The translations under genes and the position numbers were made by a program. Source: Candidatus Alistipes stercoravium (GTDB lineage Bacteria > Bacteroidota > Bacteroidia > Bacteroidales > Rikenellaceae). From it: 60,899 nt of DNA. Below the pieces are notes generated by a model. It made no database searches, was not told the DNA's origin, and saw only the letters and a program-made list of their open reading frames with translations. Within the stretch, counting starts at the first letter, position 1. The number at the start of each line of letters is the position of its first letter. Of the stretch, positions 7,181 through 15,444 are shown piece by piece. The stretch is taken from assembly GCA_019119615.1 (NCBI GenBank), contig DWWQ01000014.1, positions 1 through 60,899 on the forward strand, given 5' to 3'.

Positions 7181-10078
7181 ATGACAGATAATGATAAAGA
7201 TACGCAAGGCCTGATTCCCGGAGATTCCGCCGGCGTACCGGAGGCTGCTCCCGGGAATCCCGATGCCGGGAGCGATCCCGTTGCGGCACCTGCGGCCAGG
7301 CCGGGCAAATACGATCGGATCACGCAGGACGAGGGAGTGCGGAAGCTTTCGGGCATGTACCGCAACTGGTTCCTGGATTACGCCTCGTACGTCATTCTGG
7401 AACGCGCCGTCCCGCATGTCGAGGACGGTCTGAAACCCGTGCAGCGGCGTATCCTGCACGCCATGAAGAGCGTGGATGACGGCCGTTACAACAAGGTTGC
7501 GGGTATCGTCGGTGAGACGATGAAGTACCATCCGCACGGCGATGCGTCGATCAAGGACGCCCTCGTGCAGCTGGGCCAGAAGGACCTGCTGATCGACTGC
7601 CAGGGCAACTGGGGCAATATCCTCACGGGCGACGATGCCGCCGCGGGCCGATATATCGAGGCACGCCTTTCGAAATTTGCCCTCGAGGTGGTCTTCAACC
7701 GCAAGACCACCGAGTGGATGCGCTCCTACGACGGCCGCAACGATGAACCCGTTACGCTGCCGATCAAGTTCCCGTTGCTGCTGGCGCAGGGCTCGGACGG
7801 CATCGCCGTGGGCCTCGCGTCGAAGATCCTGCCGCACAACTTCATCGAGCTGATCAATGCCGCCATCGCGCACCTTCAGGGGCGTGATTTCGAGCTTTAC
7901 CCCGATTTCCCGACGGGCGGCATGGCCGATGTAAGCCGTTATAACGACGGCCTGCGGGGCGGTACGGTCAAGGTGCGTGCGAAGATCTCGAAGATCGACA
8001 AACGGACCCTCGCCATCACGGAAATCCCCTATACGACGACCACCGAGTCGATCAAGGAGTCGATCATCAAGGCCAACGACAAGGGGAAGATCAAGATCCG
8101 CAAGGTGGACGACAATACGGCCGACAAGGTGGAGATCGTGATCCAGGTGGCTCCCGACGAGTCGTCGGACAAGACCATCGACGCGCTCTATGCCTTTACG
8201 GACTGCGAGGTGTCGATCGCTCCGAACGCCTGCGTCATCTGGGAGGACAAGCCGCACTTCCTCGGCGTGAAGGAGATCCTCCGCCGCTCGGCCGAACATA
8301 CGAAATACCTCCTGGGCCGCGAGCTGGAGATCCGCCTCGGAGAGCTGCAGGAGGCATGGCATGCCGCCTCGCTCGAACGCATCTTCATCGAACACAAACT
8401 CTACCAGCTGATCGAGGGATGCAAGACCCGCGAGGAGGCCTATGCGGCCGTCGATAAAGGATTGGATCCCTTCAAGAAACAGCTGCGGCGTGAAGTAACG
8501 CTCGAGGATGTGCAGAAGCTCACCGAGCTGAAGTTTATCCGCATTTCGCGCTACGATACCGAGAAGGCCGACAACGAGATCCGGCAGATTGAGGAGGATA
8601 TCCGCACGACGCAGTACAACCTGGCCCATCTGACCGACTATACGGTGGCTTACTACGAGCGTATCCGCGACAAGTACGGCAAGGGCCGCGAACGCCGCAC
8701 CGAGCTCCGCGAGTTCGACTCGATCGAGGCGACGAAGGTGGCCGTTACGAACGCCAAGCTCTATGTGGACCGCGCCGAGGGCTTCTTCGGCATCGGCAAG
8801 TCGATGAAGGATGCCGAGTTCGTCTGCGACTGCTCGGATATCGACGATGTGATCGTCTTCACGAAGGAGGGTCGGTACGTCATTACGAAGGTTTCGGAGA
8901 AGGCCTTTTTCCAGAAGGGCATCTACTATATCGGCGTCTTCAAGCGCAACGACGAACGTACGATCTACAACGTGCTCTACCGCGACGGCAAGAACGGCCC
9001 GCTGATGATGAAGCGCTGCGCCATCAAGGGCATCACGCGCGACAAGGAGTACGACATCACGAAGGGAACACCGCGCAGTGAGATTGTCTATATGTCTGTC
9101 AATCCGAACGGTGAGGCCGAGGTGCTGAAGGTTTACTTCAAGCCGCGTCCGCGCCTGAAAAAGCTCATCGTCGATCTCGATTTCTCGACGTTGGCCATCA
9201 AGGGGCGCCAGAGCCAGGGCAACCTCTTCTCGCGCTACGGCATCAGCAAGATCGTTCTCAAGGAGCGGGGCGCCTCGACGCTCGGCGGCCTGAACGTCTG
9301 GTTCGACGAGGACGTGCGGCGTCTGAATTCGGACGGTCGCGGCAAGTACCTCGGTGAGTTCAAGGGCGACGACAGGTTAATCGTGTGGACCTCTAAAAAT
9401 CAGTACTATATCACCGGTTACGATCTCGGGCAGCACTTCCCCGACGATACGGTGCTTGTGGAGTGCTACGATCCCGACCGGGTCTATAATCTCTGCTATT
9501 ACGACCGCAGCCAGCAGTATTACTATATGAAGCGCTTTACGGCCGAGATGAGCGACCGCCTGCAGGCCTTCCTTGACGAGGACGCCGATTTCGTCTGCGT
9601 TACGGGATGCCCCGGCTCACAGCTCGAGATCACCTACAAGGGGGCGCATGCTTCGCGTCCGGCCGATCTGCTGGATGTGGACAGTTTTGTCGGGGTGAAG
9701 AGCCATCGGGCCAAGGGCAAGCGTCTGACGACCTACGAGGTGGCGGCGCTGCGCTTCCTCGAACCCGAACTGCCTCCCGAACCCGAAGAGGAGGAGTCCG
9801 ACGAGGCCCTGCTCGACGACATGCTGGAGGCCGACGCTCCGGAGACGGCTGCGACCGACAATGCCGGCGCTGTGGCTTCCGACGGAGCGCAGACTTCGGA
9901 TTCCGGAGCACCGAAAGAGCCCCGCAGGGCCGCTTCGGAGAAGGCGCCGAAAGCGGAGCCCGCAACCTATGGCCTGCCGCAGACCGGCACGGTCGCCGGC
10001 GGCGTCGAGTTTGAGATCGAACGTGCGAAAGGCGATGCGGATGAGCTGATTGATCCCGAGCAACTAAACCTTTTCTGA
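7181..10078 (+). CDS. parC: DNA topoisomerase IV subunit A, with long C-terminal tail
   Basis: A 965-residue breakage-reunion subunit partnering ParE. The N-terminal ~45 residues are a Gly/Ala/Pro-rich extension. The catalytic domain carries HPHGDASIKDALVQLGQ and the active tyrosine in GRYIEARLS (Tyr158). A coiled-coil gate and a degenerate beta-pinwheel follow. From about residue 860 there is an acidic, then Ala/Pro-rich disordered tail of some 100 residues that ends in Asp-Pro-Glu-Gln-Leu-Asn-Leu-Phe. The last five, QLNLF, resemble the sliding-clamp binding consensus QL(S/D)LF. The A-subunit position equivalent to the quinolone-resistance serine is alanine, apparently usual for this family. 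Confidence 0.93.
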   Translation: MTDNDKDTQGLIPGDSAGVPEAAPGNPDAGSDPVAAPAARPGKYDRITQDEGVRKLSGMYRNWFLDYASYVILERAVPHVEDGLKPVQRRILHAMKSVDDGRYNKVAGIVGETMKYHPHGDASIKDALVQLGQKDLLIDCQGNWGNILTGDDAAAGRYIEARLSKFALEVVFNRKTTEWMRSYDGRNDEPVTLPIKFPLLLAQGSDGIAVGLASKILPHNFIELINAAIAHLQGRDFELYPDFPTGGMADVSRYNDGLRGGTVKVRAKISKIDKRTLAITEIPYTTTTESIKESIIKANDKGKIKIRKVDDNTADKVEIVIQVAPDESSDKTIDALYAFTDCEVSIAPNACVIWEDKPHFLGVKEILRRSAEHTKYLLGRELEIRLGELQEAWHAASLERIFIEHKLYQLIEGCKTREEAYAAVDKGLDPFKKQLRREVTLEDVQKLTELKFIRISRYDTEKADNEIRQIEEDIRTTQYNLAHLTDYTVAYYERIRDKYGKGRERRTELREFDSIEATKVAVTNAKLYVDRAEGFFGIGKSMKDAEFVCDCSDIDDVIVFTKEGRYVITKVSEKAFFQKGIYYIGVFKRNDERTIYNVLYRDGKNGPLMMKRCAIKGITRDKEYDITKGTPRSEIVYMSVNPNGEAEVLKVYFKPRPRLKKLIVDLDFSTLAIKGRQSQGNLFSRYGISKIVLKERGASTLGGLNVWFDEDVRRLNSDGRGKYLGEFKGDDRLIVWTSKNQYYITGYDLGQHFPDDTVLVECYDPDRVYNLCYYDRSQQYYYMKRFTAEMSDRLQAFLDEDADFVCVTGCPGSQLEITYKGAHASRPADLLDVDSFVGVKSHRAKGKRLTTYEVAALRFLEPELPPEPEEEESDEALLDDMLEADAPETAATDNAGAVASDGAQTSDSGAPKEPRRAASEKAPKAEPATYGLPQTGTVAGGVEFEIERAKGDADELIDPEQLNLF

Positions 10079-10080
10079 AG

Positions 10081-10614
10081 ATGAAACGGCTTTTTCTCGT
10101 CGGTTATATGGGCTGCGGCAAGAGCACGCTCGGGCGGAAGCTGGCCCGGCGGCTCGGTGCGGCTTTTATCGATACGGATGCCCGGGTCGAGGAGCACGAA
10201 GGGGCTACCGTGGCCGATGTATTCCGTTATGAGGGAGAGACCCGTTTCCGCGAGATCGAGCGGGATGTTCTGGAGGAGGCCATCCGCGAGGGGGGCGATG
10301 CGGTGATCTCCACCGGTGGAGGCCTTCCGACCTGGAGCGACAACATGGAGTGCATGAACCGTGCGGGGCTTACGGTCTATCTGCGCCGTACGCCCGAACA
10401 GATCGCCCGGCGCCTGAGTCCTTACGGGCGGCAGAAGCGTCCCCGGCTGCGCGGCTTGAACGACGAGGAGCTGGTGGCCTTCATGACGCGCGATATGGCC
10501 GCCCGGGAGCCCTTTTATGCAAAGGCTGCCTTGACAATCGAGTGCGGTGCGATGTCCGACGACGAGATTGCCGATCTTATTCTGAACGCTCTTCATGAAC
10601 CATCCTTGCAATAA
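10081..10614 (+). CDS. aroK: Shikimate kinase
   Basis: A 177-residue cytoplasmic kinase that phosphorylates shikimate in the aromatic amino-acid (chorismate) pathway. It shows the Walker A loop GYMGCGKST (8-16), a shikimate-binding DTD near residue 33, the RFREIERDVL segment, and STGGGLP (Walker B-like region). Length is normal. It begins 2 bases after parC and overlaps murI by 20 bases, so translation is probably coupled within this run. Confidence 0.94.
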   Translation: MKRLFLVGYMGCGKSTLGRKLARRLGAAFIDTDARVEEHEGATVADVFRYEGETRFREIERDVLEEAIREGGDAVISTGGGLPTWSDNMECMNRAGLTVYLRRTPEQIARRLSPYGRQKRPRLRGLNDEELVAFMTRDMAAREPFYAKAALTIECGAMSDDEIADLILNALHEPSLQ

Positions 10615-11380
10615 TGCGCCGATCGGAGTCTATGACTCGGGGCTGGGCGGCCTGACCGTCTGGCGCGAGATCCGGCGTGCCCTGCCCGGAGAGTCGCTTG
10701 TCTACCTGGGCGACGGCAAGAACTGCCCCTATGGCTCCCGCCCGCGGGAGGAGGTACGCCGCCTGGCCGACGAATCCGTCGGCCGGTTGGTCGCCGGGGG
10801 GTGCAAACTGGTCGTGGTGGCCTGCAATACGGCGACGGCTGCGGCGATCGACTTTCTGCGTGAAAAATACGCTGCGATTCCCATCGTGGGGATGGAGCCG
10901 GCCGTGAAACCCGCCTGTCTGGCAACCCGTACCGGCGTGGTGGGGGTGCTGGCTACGGAGCGGAGCCTCGACGGCGAGCTGTTCCGGCGTACGGCGGCCA
11001 AATACGGCGACGGCATCGAGGTGCTGACGCTTCCCGGCCGGGGTTTTGTCGAACTGGTCGAAGCGGACCGCGAGGGAACCTCCGAAGCCGAGGCCTGCGT
11101 GCGCACTGCGCTGGAGCCGATGTTGGCCCGGGGGGCCGATCAGATCGTGCTCGGATGCACGCACTATCCCTTCCTGCGTTCGGTCATGGAACGTGTCGTC
11201 GCCGGCCGCGGCGTGGCGATCATCGACCCCTCGCCGGCCGTTGCACGGCGGGTCGTGCAGCTGCTCGACCGCGACGGCCTGCGGGCCGCTCCGGACCATC
11301 GGCCCGACTATACGTTTCTTACCTTTGCCGATGCGGCCTACCGGAAGCGTCTCGAAGCAAAGGCCTTCGAAGAGGTGTAG
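10595..11380 (+). CDS. murI: Glutamate racemase
   Basis: A 261-residue enzyme making D-glutamate for peptidoglycan. Both catalytic cysteines are present: one in VVACNTATAAAID and one in VLGCTHYPFL, and the N-terminal VYDSGLGGLTV loop with its aspartate is intact. The only plausible start is the ATG at 10595, inside the end of aroK; an ATG at 10614 is out of frame. The 20-base overlap suggests coupled translation. It closes the plsC-parE-parC-aroK-murI run. Confidence 0.94.
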   Translation: MNHPCNNAPIGVYDSGLGGLTVWREIRRALPGESLVYLGDGKNCPYGSRPREEVRRLADESVGRLVAGGCKLVVVACNTATAAAIDFLREKYAAIPIVGMEPAVKPACLATRTGVVGVLATERSLDGELFRRTAAKYGDGIEVLTLPGRGFVELVEADREGTSEAEACVRTALEPMLARGADQIVLGCTHYPFLRSVMERVVAGRGVAIIDPSPAVARRVVQLLDRDGLRAAPDHRPDYTFLTFADAAYRKRLEAKAFEEV

Positions 11381-11507
11381 CGATTCATTGTGTTGATATC
11401 TTGCGCTTTCGGTTTATTTTACTTCCGCATTTGTTTTTATAACCGGCATAATATGCTGTTCTGCATGGTTGTATGACATATCGCCGGTGTTATTTCTCTC
11501 TTTGTAT

Positions 11508-11538
11508 TTTTGATTCTGCAAATTATTTCGTAACTTCG
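11508..11538 (+). promoter_or_regulatory. Promoter for ftsK
   Basis: TTTTG at 11508-11512, 18 bases, then TAACTTCG at 11531-11538, one base off the TAnnTTTG consensus. The ftsK ATG is 25 bases downstream. Confidence 0.5.
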
Positions 11539-11563
11539 CTTGATAATATCAAGCGTTAGAGAC

Positions 11564-14488
11564 ATGGCATCCAAAAACAGTTCCTCCACCTCCCCGAACC
11601 GACGTCAGGGCGTCCAGCGATCCAACGGCGACAGCTTCCGCTGGATTGCGGGTCTGGTATTGCTTTTCGGAGGCCTGTTCGCCATCGCCTCGGTGCTCTT
11701 TTCGTTCGTCAGCTGGGATGTCGATCAAAGCATCCTCCAGAAGACGGCCGAGGAGCGCGAACTGCTCGGCAACGAGGTCGAGAATCTTTGCGGAGAGGTC
11801 GGTGCCCGGATCGGGCGGATGCTGGTGGATGACTCGTTCGGCGTTTTCGGTATCCTGATTCCCGTGATGATAGCGCTCATCGGCCTGCGGATCATCCGGC
11901 AGCGGCCGCTGCTCGTGAATCATTCGATCCTCTCGCTTTTCCTGATACTTATTCTCGGGTCGCTGACCCTCGGATTCGCCTTCGGCAATAACTGGAGCCT
12001 GTGCTGTTCCACGGGATGGGGCGGTACCTTCGGCATCGAGACGGCCGCCTGGCTGCACGGCCATATCGGGGTCTTCGGAACCCTGATCCTGCTCCTGGGC
12101 GGCTGGATCCTGACGGGTGTCTTTATCAACCGCAACTTCATCAACAAGGTAAACCGGGCGGGCAACGTCATGGTGGACCGCGGCGAGCGGATCGTCGAGA
12201 CGGTCCGCCGCAAGGTTTCGGGCCGTGTGGCCGAAGACGAGCCGCTTGGCGGCGAGGCCTTCCGCGATACGGAGCCTGCTGCGGCGGAGTCCGAACCGGA
12301 CCCGGAACCCGAATCCGGGCGGAGAAGAAGTGTCGCGGCCGGGCCTTCGGTTGCGTCGAAAGTTACGGAGGAGGAGCCTGCCGTGATGGAGCCGATGGAT
12401 GCCGCCGCGCTGCGTGAGGCCGTGCATCGCGAGGCGGTGCCTGCCGATCCGAAGCCGGCAGGAACTTCGGATGAACCTGCCGATCCGGCCCGGCGCCGGT
12501 CCGCGGTGGAGACGGATCCCTTTGTGGAGCTGACTCCCGATGGGACGCCGCTTGCCGGAACGCAGGAGTCCGATGTCGAAATATTGCCGGATGATGAGGA
12601 GTTCACGGAGGTGGATCTTTCCCATCCGGAGGGACGTGTAGTCATGGGACGCGGCGGTCTGGTCGAATTGGACCGTCCGGCAGCGCCATCGCGGCCTGCC
12701 GCCGGGCCGGAAGGGCCTTTTACCGAAATTCTCGTGGAAGGTGCCAACTCCGGAGAGGAGCAGCCTGCGGAGCCGCAGCGGCGTTTTCCGGGGCGTCGCG
12801 AGCCGGCGGAGGAGCGTCCCGTTTTCGAGGAGTTTTCCGTTGCCGAAGACGGGGAGGAGCATCCTGCCGCACCGGAAGCCGGAGAAGCGACGGAAGGGGT
12901 GGTCGTTACGGTCGAGGCCCGCGAGGCCCAGTTGGTCGATGAGCGCCGCATTACAACCGAGAGCTATGATCCGCTGAAGGATCTGGTGAACTACCACAAA
13001 CCTCCCGTAACGCTGCTTGAGGATTATATTTCCGATTCGGAGGTTTCCGACGAGGAGATCTTCGAGAACAAGACCAAGATCGAGGAGACGCTCAAGAATT
13101 TCGGAATTCCGATCCAGCGCATCAAGGCGACGGTGGGACCCACCGTTACGCTCTACGAGATCGTGCAGAAGCAGGGTGTGAAGATCTCCCGGATCCAGGG
13201 TCTGCAGAACGATATCGCCCAGAGCCTCAAGGCCGAGTCGGGCATCCGCATCATCGCGCCGATTCCCGGACGGGGCACGATCGGCATCGAGGTGCCGAAC
13301 CGCAACAAACAGGTGGTGTCGATGTATTCGGCCCTGCGCTCGAAACGCTTTTTCGATCAGGTGCAGCGGGCCGAGCTGCCGGTGGTGATCGGCCGCACGA
13401 TCCAGAACGAGAACTATGTTTTCGATCTGACGAAAATGCCTCACCTGCTGGTTGCCGGAGCTACCGGACAGGGCAAGTCGGTGGGATTGAATGCCATCAT
13501 CACCTCGCTGCTCTACAGCAAGCACCCTGCGCAGCTCAAGTTCGTGATGATCGACCCCAAGATGGTCGAATTCTCGCTCTACGCGAAGATCGAGCGCCAC
13601 TTCCTGGCCAAGATGGAGTCGGAGGACGAAGCAATCATCACCGATCCCAAGAAGGCGGTCTATACGCTCAACTCGCTCTGTGTGGAAATGGACAACCGTC
13701 TGGAGCTCTGCAAGAAGGCCGGAACGCGCAATATCGTCGAGTATAACGAGAAATTTACGTCGCGCCGGCTCAATCCGATGCACGGACACCGCTTTCTGCC
13801 CTATATCGTCGTGGTGATCGACGAGTTCGCCGACCTGATCATGACGGCCAAGGAGGTCGAGACCCCCGTAACGCGTCTGGCGCAGAAGGCCCGCGCCATC
13901 GGCATCCACCTGATTATCGCTACGCAGCGACCCTCGGTCGATGTCATCACGGGCAAGATCAAGGCCAACTTCCCGGCGCGCATCGCCTTCCGTGTGATGC
14001 AGATGATCGACTCGCGGACGATTCTCGACCGTCCGGGTGCCGACCAGCTGATCGGCCGCGGCGACATGCTTATCTCGAAGGACGGAGAGCTGACGCGTAT
14101 CCAGTGTGCGCTGGTCGAGACGAAGGAGGTCGAACGCATCGTCGATTACATCTCCAAACAGCAGGGCTATACTTCGGCCTATACGCTGCCCGACTACACG
14201 CCCGAAAGCAACGGCGAGGGCGGACTGGGCAGCGAGGAGGCGTCGGCACCCGTGAAATACGACTCGCTCTTCGCCGAGATCGCCCGCGACGTGGTGAGCG
14301 GCGGACAGATCTCGACCTCGATGATCCAGCGCAACTACGAGGTGGGCTTCAACCGTGCGGGACGTATCATGATGCAGCTCGAGCGGGCCGGCATCGTCGG
14401 ACGCCAGCAGGGTGCCAAGCCCCGCGACATCCTCTACCACGACCTGCCGTCGCTCGAGGCGAAGCTCCAGGAGATGGGGCTCTCCTGA
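11564..14488 (+). CDS. ftsK: DNA translocase FtsK
   Basis: A 974-residue septal DNA pump that moves chromosome ends apart and coordinates dimer resolution with division. The N-terminal domain has about four membrane helices (roughly residues 25-190). A linker of about 220 residues rich in Glu, Pro and Ala follows. The motor has Walker A GATGQGKS (632-639) and Walker B YIVVVIDEFADL, and the C-terminal winged-helix gamma domain (GGQISTSMIQRNYEVGFNRA) that reads KOPS-type DNA signals is complete. The ATG at 11564 (MASKNSSS) is preferred to an upstream TTG. Confidence 0.95.
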   Translation: MASKNSSSTSPNRRQGVQRSNGDSFRWIAGLVLLFGGLFAIASVLFSFVSWDVDQSILQKTAEERELLGNEVENLCGEVGARIGRMLVDDSFGVFGILIPVMIALIGLRIIRQRPLLVNHSILSLFLILILGSLTLGFAFGNNWSLCCSTGWGGTFGIETAAWLHGHIGVFGTLILLLGGWILTGVFINRNFINKVNRAGNVMVDRGERIVETVRRKVSGRVAEDEPLGGEAFRDTEPAAAESEPDPEPESGRRRSVAAGPSVASKVTEEEPAVMEPMDAAALREAVHREAVPADPKPAGTSDEPADPARRRSAVETDPFVELTPDGTPLAGTQESDVEILPDDEEFTEVDLSHPEGRVVMGRGGLVELDRPAAPSRPAAGPEGPFTEILVEGANSGEEQPAEPQRRFPGRREPAEERPVFEEFSVAEDGEEHPAAPEAGEATEGVVVTVEAREAQLVDERRITTESYDPLKDLVNYHKPPVTLLEDYISDSEVSDEEIFENKTKIEETLKNFGIPIQRIKATVGPTVTLYEIVQKQGVKISRIQGLQNDIAQSLKAESGIRIIAPIPGRGTIGIEVPNRNKQVVSMYSALRSKRFFDQVQRAELPVVIGRTIQNENYVFDLTKMPHLLVAGATGQGKSVGLNAIITSLLYSKHPAQLKFVMIDPKMVEFSLYAKIERHFLAKMESEDEAIITDPKKAVYTLNSLCVEMDNRLELCKKAGTRNIVEYNEKFTSRRLNPMHGHRFLPYIVVVIDEFADLIMTAKEVETPVTRLAQKARAIGIHLIIATQRPSVDVITGKIKANFPARIAFRVMQMIDSRTILDRPGADQLIGRGDMLISKDGELTRIQCALVETKEVERIVDYISKQQGYTSAYTLPDYTPESNGEGGLGSEEASAPVKYDSLFAEIARDVVSGGQISTSMIQRNYEVGFNRAGRIMMQLERAGIVGRQQGAKPRDILYHDLPSLEAKLQEMGLS

Positions 14489-14537
14489 CGGGGTCGGATG
14501 CGGAGTGTGCCGGACGGATTTTGAAAATACCCGAAAC

Positions 14538-15164
14538 ATGATTGCAACGATGAAACGGATAAAAGTGATGGCCTGCATGGCGCTCCTGCTGGGAGGCCTG
14601 TGCAATGTGTCGGCGGCCGACCGTGCCGGGGAGATTCTCGGGCGTGTCGCGGACGGATTCCGCACGATGAAACGCTATGCGGTGCGTTTCGAGATCGTGG
14701 CCGACGACTACCGCACGGCGGGCGGCTATGCCGTCAGCGACGGAAACTACCGCCTCTACCTGGGCGACGATGCCGAGGTCTTCTCCGACGGGAAGGTCCG
14801 TTACGAGGTGGACCACCGCCGCGGGGAGGTTACGATCTCGGAGGTGAACCGCTCGAGCCGCAACATCCTGGACAATCCCGTCCGGGCCTTCGACTTCCTC
14901 GACAGCGAATATGCCTTTACGCTGGAGTGGGAGCGCGACGGAAAGGCCTGCGTCCGGCTGACCCCGACGGACGGGAGCAATGCCGCGTCGGGCGAGGTAA
15001 CGCTCACAGTCGATACCGCCTCGATGCGTCCCCTGTCGCTGGCCTATGACTACGACGGCGAGCGGGTCGATATCTCCGTTGAAGCGATCGAACCGAATGC
15101 CGATACCTATCGCGCCTTCGACCGCAAGGCCTGCGACGGCTACGAATTCATCGACTTCCGGTAG
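14538..15164 (+). CDS. LolA-like outer-membrane lipoprotein carrier
   Basis: A protein of 208 residues with a signal peptide (hydrophobic core MACMALLLGGL, cleavage near SAA) followed by a fold resembling LolA/LolB: paired strands such as YAVRFEIVADDYRTAGGYAV and GNYRLYLGDDAEVFSDG. LolA shuttles lipoproteins through the periplasm. Bacteroidetes commonly encode a LolA-like protein directly after ftsK, as here (49-base gap), which supports the call. The start could instead be the ATG at 14550; no strong ribosome site separates them. Sequence identity to Proteobacterial LolA would be low. Confidence 0.75.
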   Translation: MIATMKRIKVMACMALLLGGLCNVSAADRAGEILGRVADGFRTMKRYAVRFEIVADDYRTAGGYAVSDGNYRLYLGDDAEVFSDGKVRYEVDHRRGEVTISEVNRSSRNILDNPVRAFDFLDSEYAFTLEWERDGKACVRLTPTDGSNAASGEVTLTVDTASMRPLSLAYDYDGERVDISVEAIEPNADTYRAFDRKACDGYEFIDFR

Positions 15165-15226
15165 GTGCGGCAACCCGGCCGGTGCCCGTGTCCGAAGTTG
15201 CGATGCGGCTTCTGCGGACGTGTTTT

Positions 15227-15256
15227 ATTCCCGACCCTCGGTCGGGAATTTTTTTG
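15227..15256 (+). terminator. Rho-independent terminator after ftsK/lolA
   Basis: A 10-base stem (15227-15236 with 15240-15249), 3-base loop and T run at 15249-15255. Confidence 0.85.
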
Positions 15257-15342
15257 AGGCCGTCAGATCGCCGGAAAAGGGCCGAAAATGGCCGCTTTGT
15301 CGGAAAATATCGCGCGCGGGCATGTGATTTTCCCCGGCAAAG

Positions 15343-15373
15343 TTGGTCAGATCGCAAGAAATTACTATTTTTG
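15343..15373 (+). promoter_or_regulatory. Promoter for gyrA
   Basis: TTG at 15343-15345, 20 bases, then TATTTTTG at 15366-15373, a full TAnnTTTG match. The leader to the gyrA ATG is about 70 bases. Confidence 0.7.
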
Positions 15374-15444
15374 TTCGTTATTCGACGGGTCGCAGCGACC
15401 CGCGCTGTCGAGGAAACAGGTTTTAAAGAAGAGATAAGAGATAG

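Noticed and set aside
11549..14665. A 1038-codon minus-strand open frame opposite ftsK
   Set aside because: Its translation is Arg/His/Asp-rich without any motif, and it mirrors ftsK, which is a complete recognised protein. Long antisense frames are expected from the strong G/C third-position bias.
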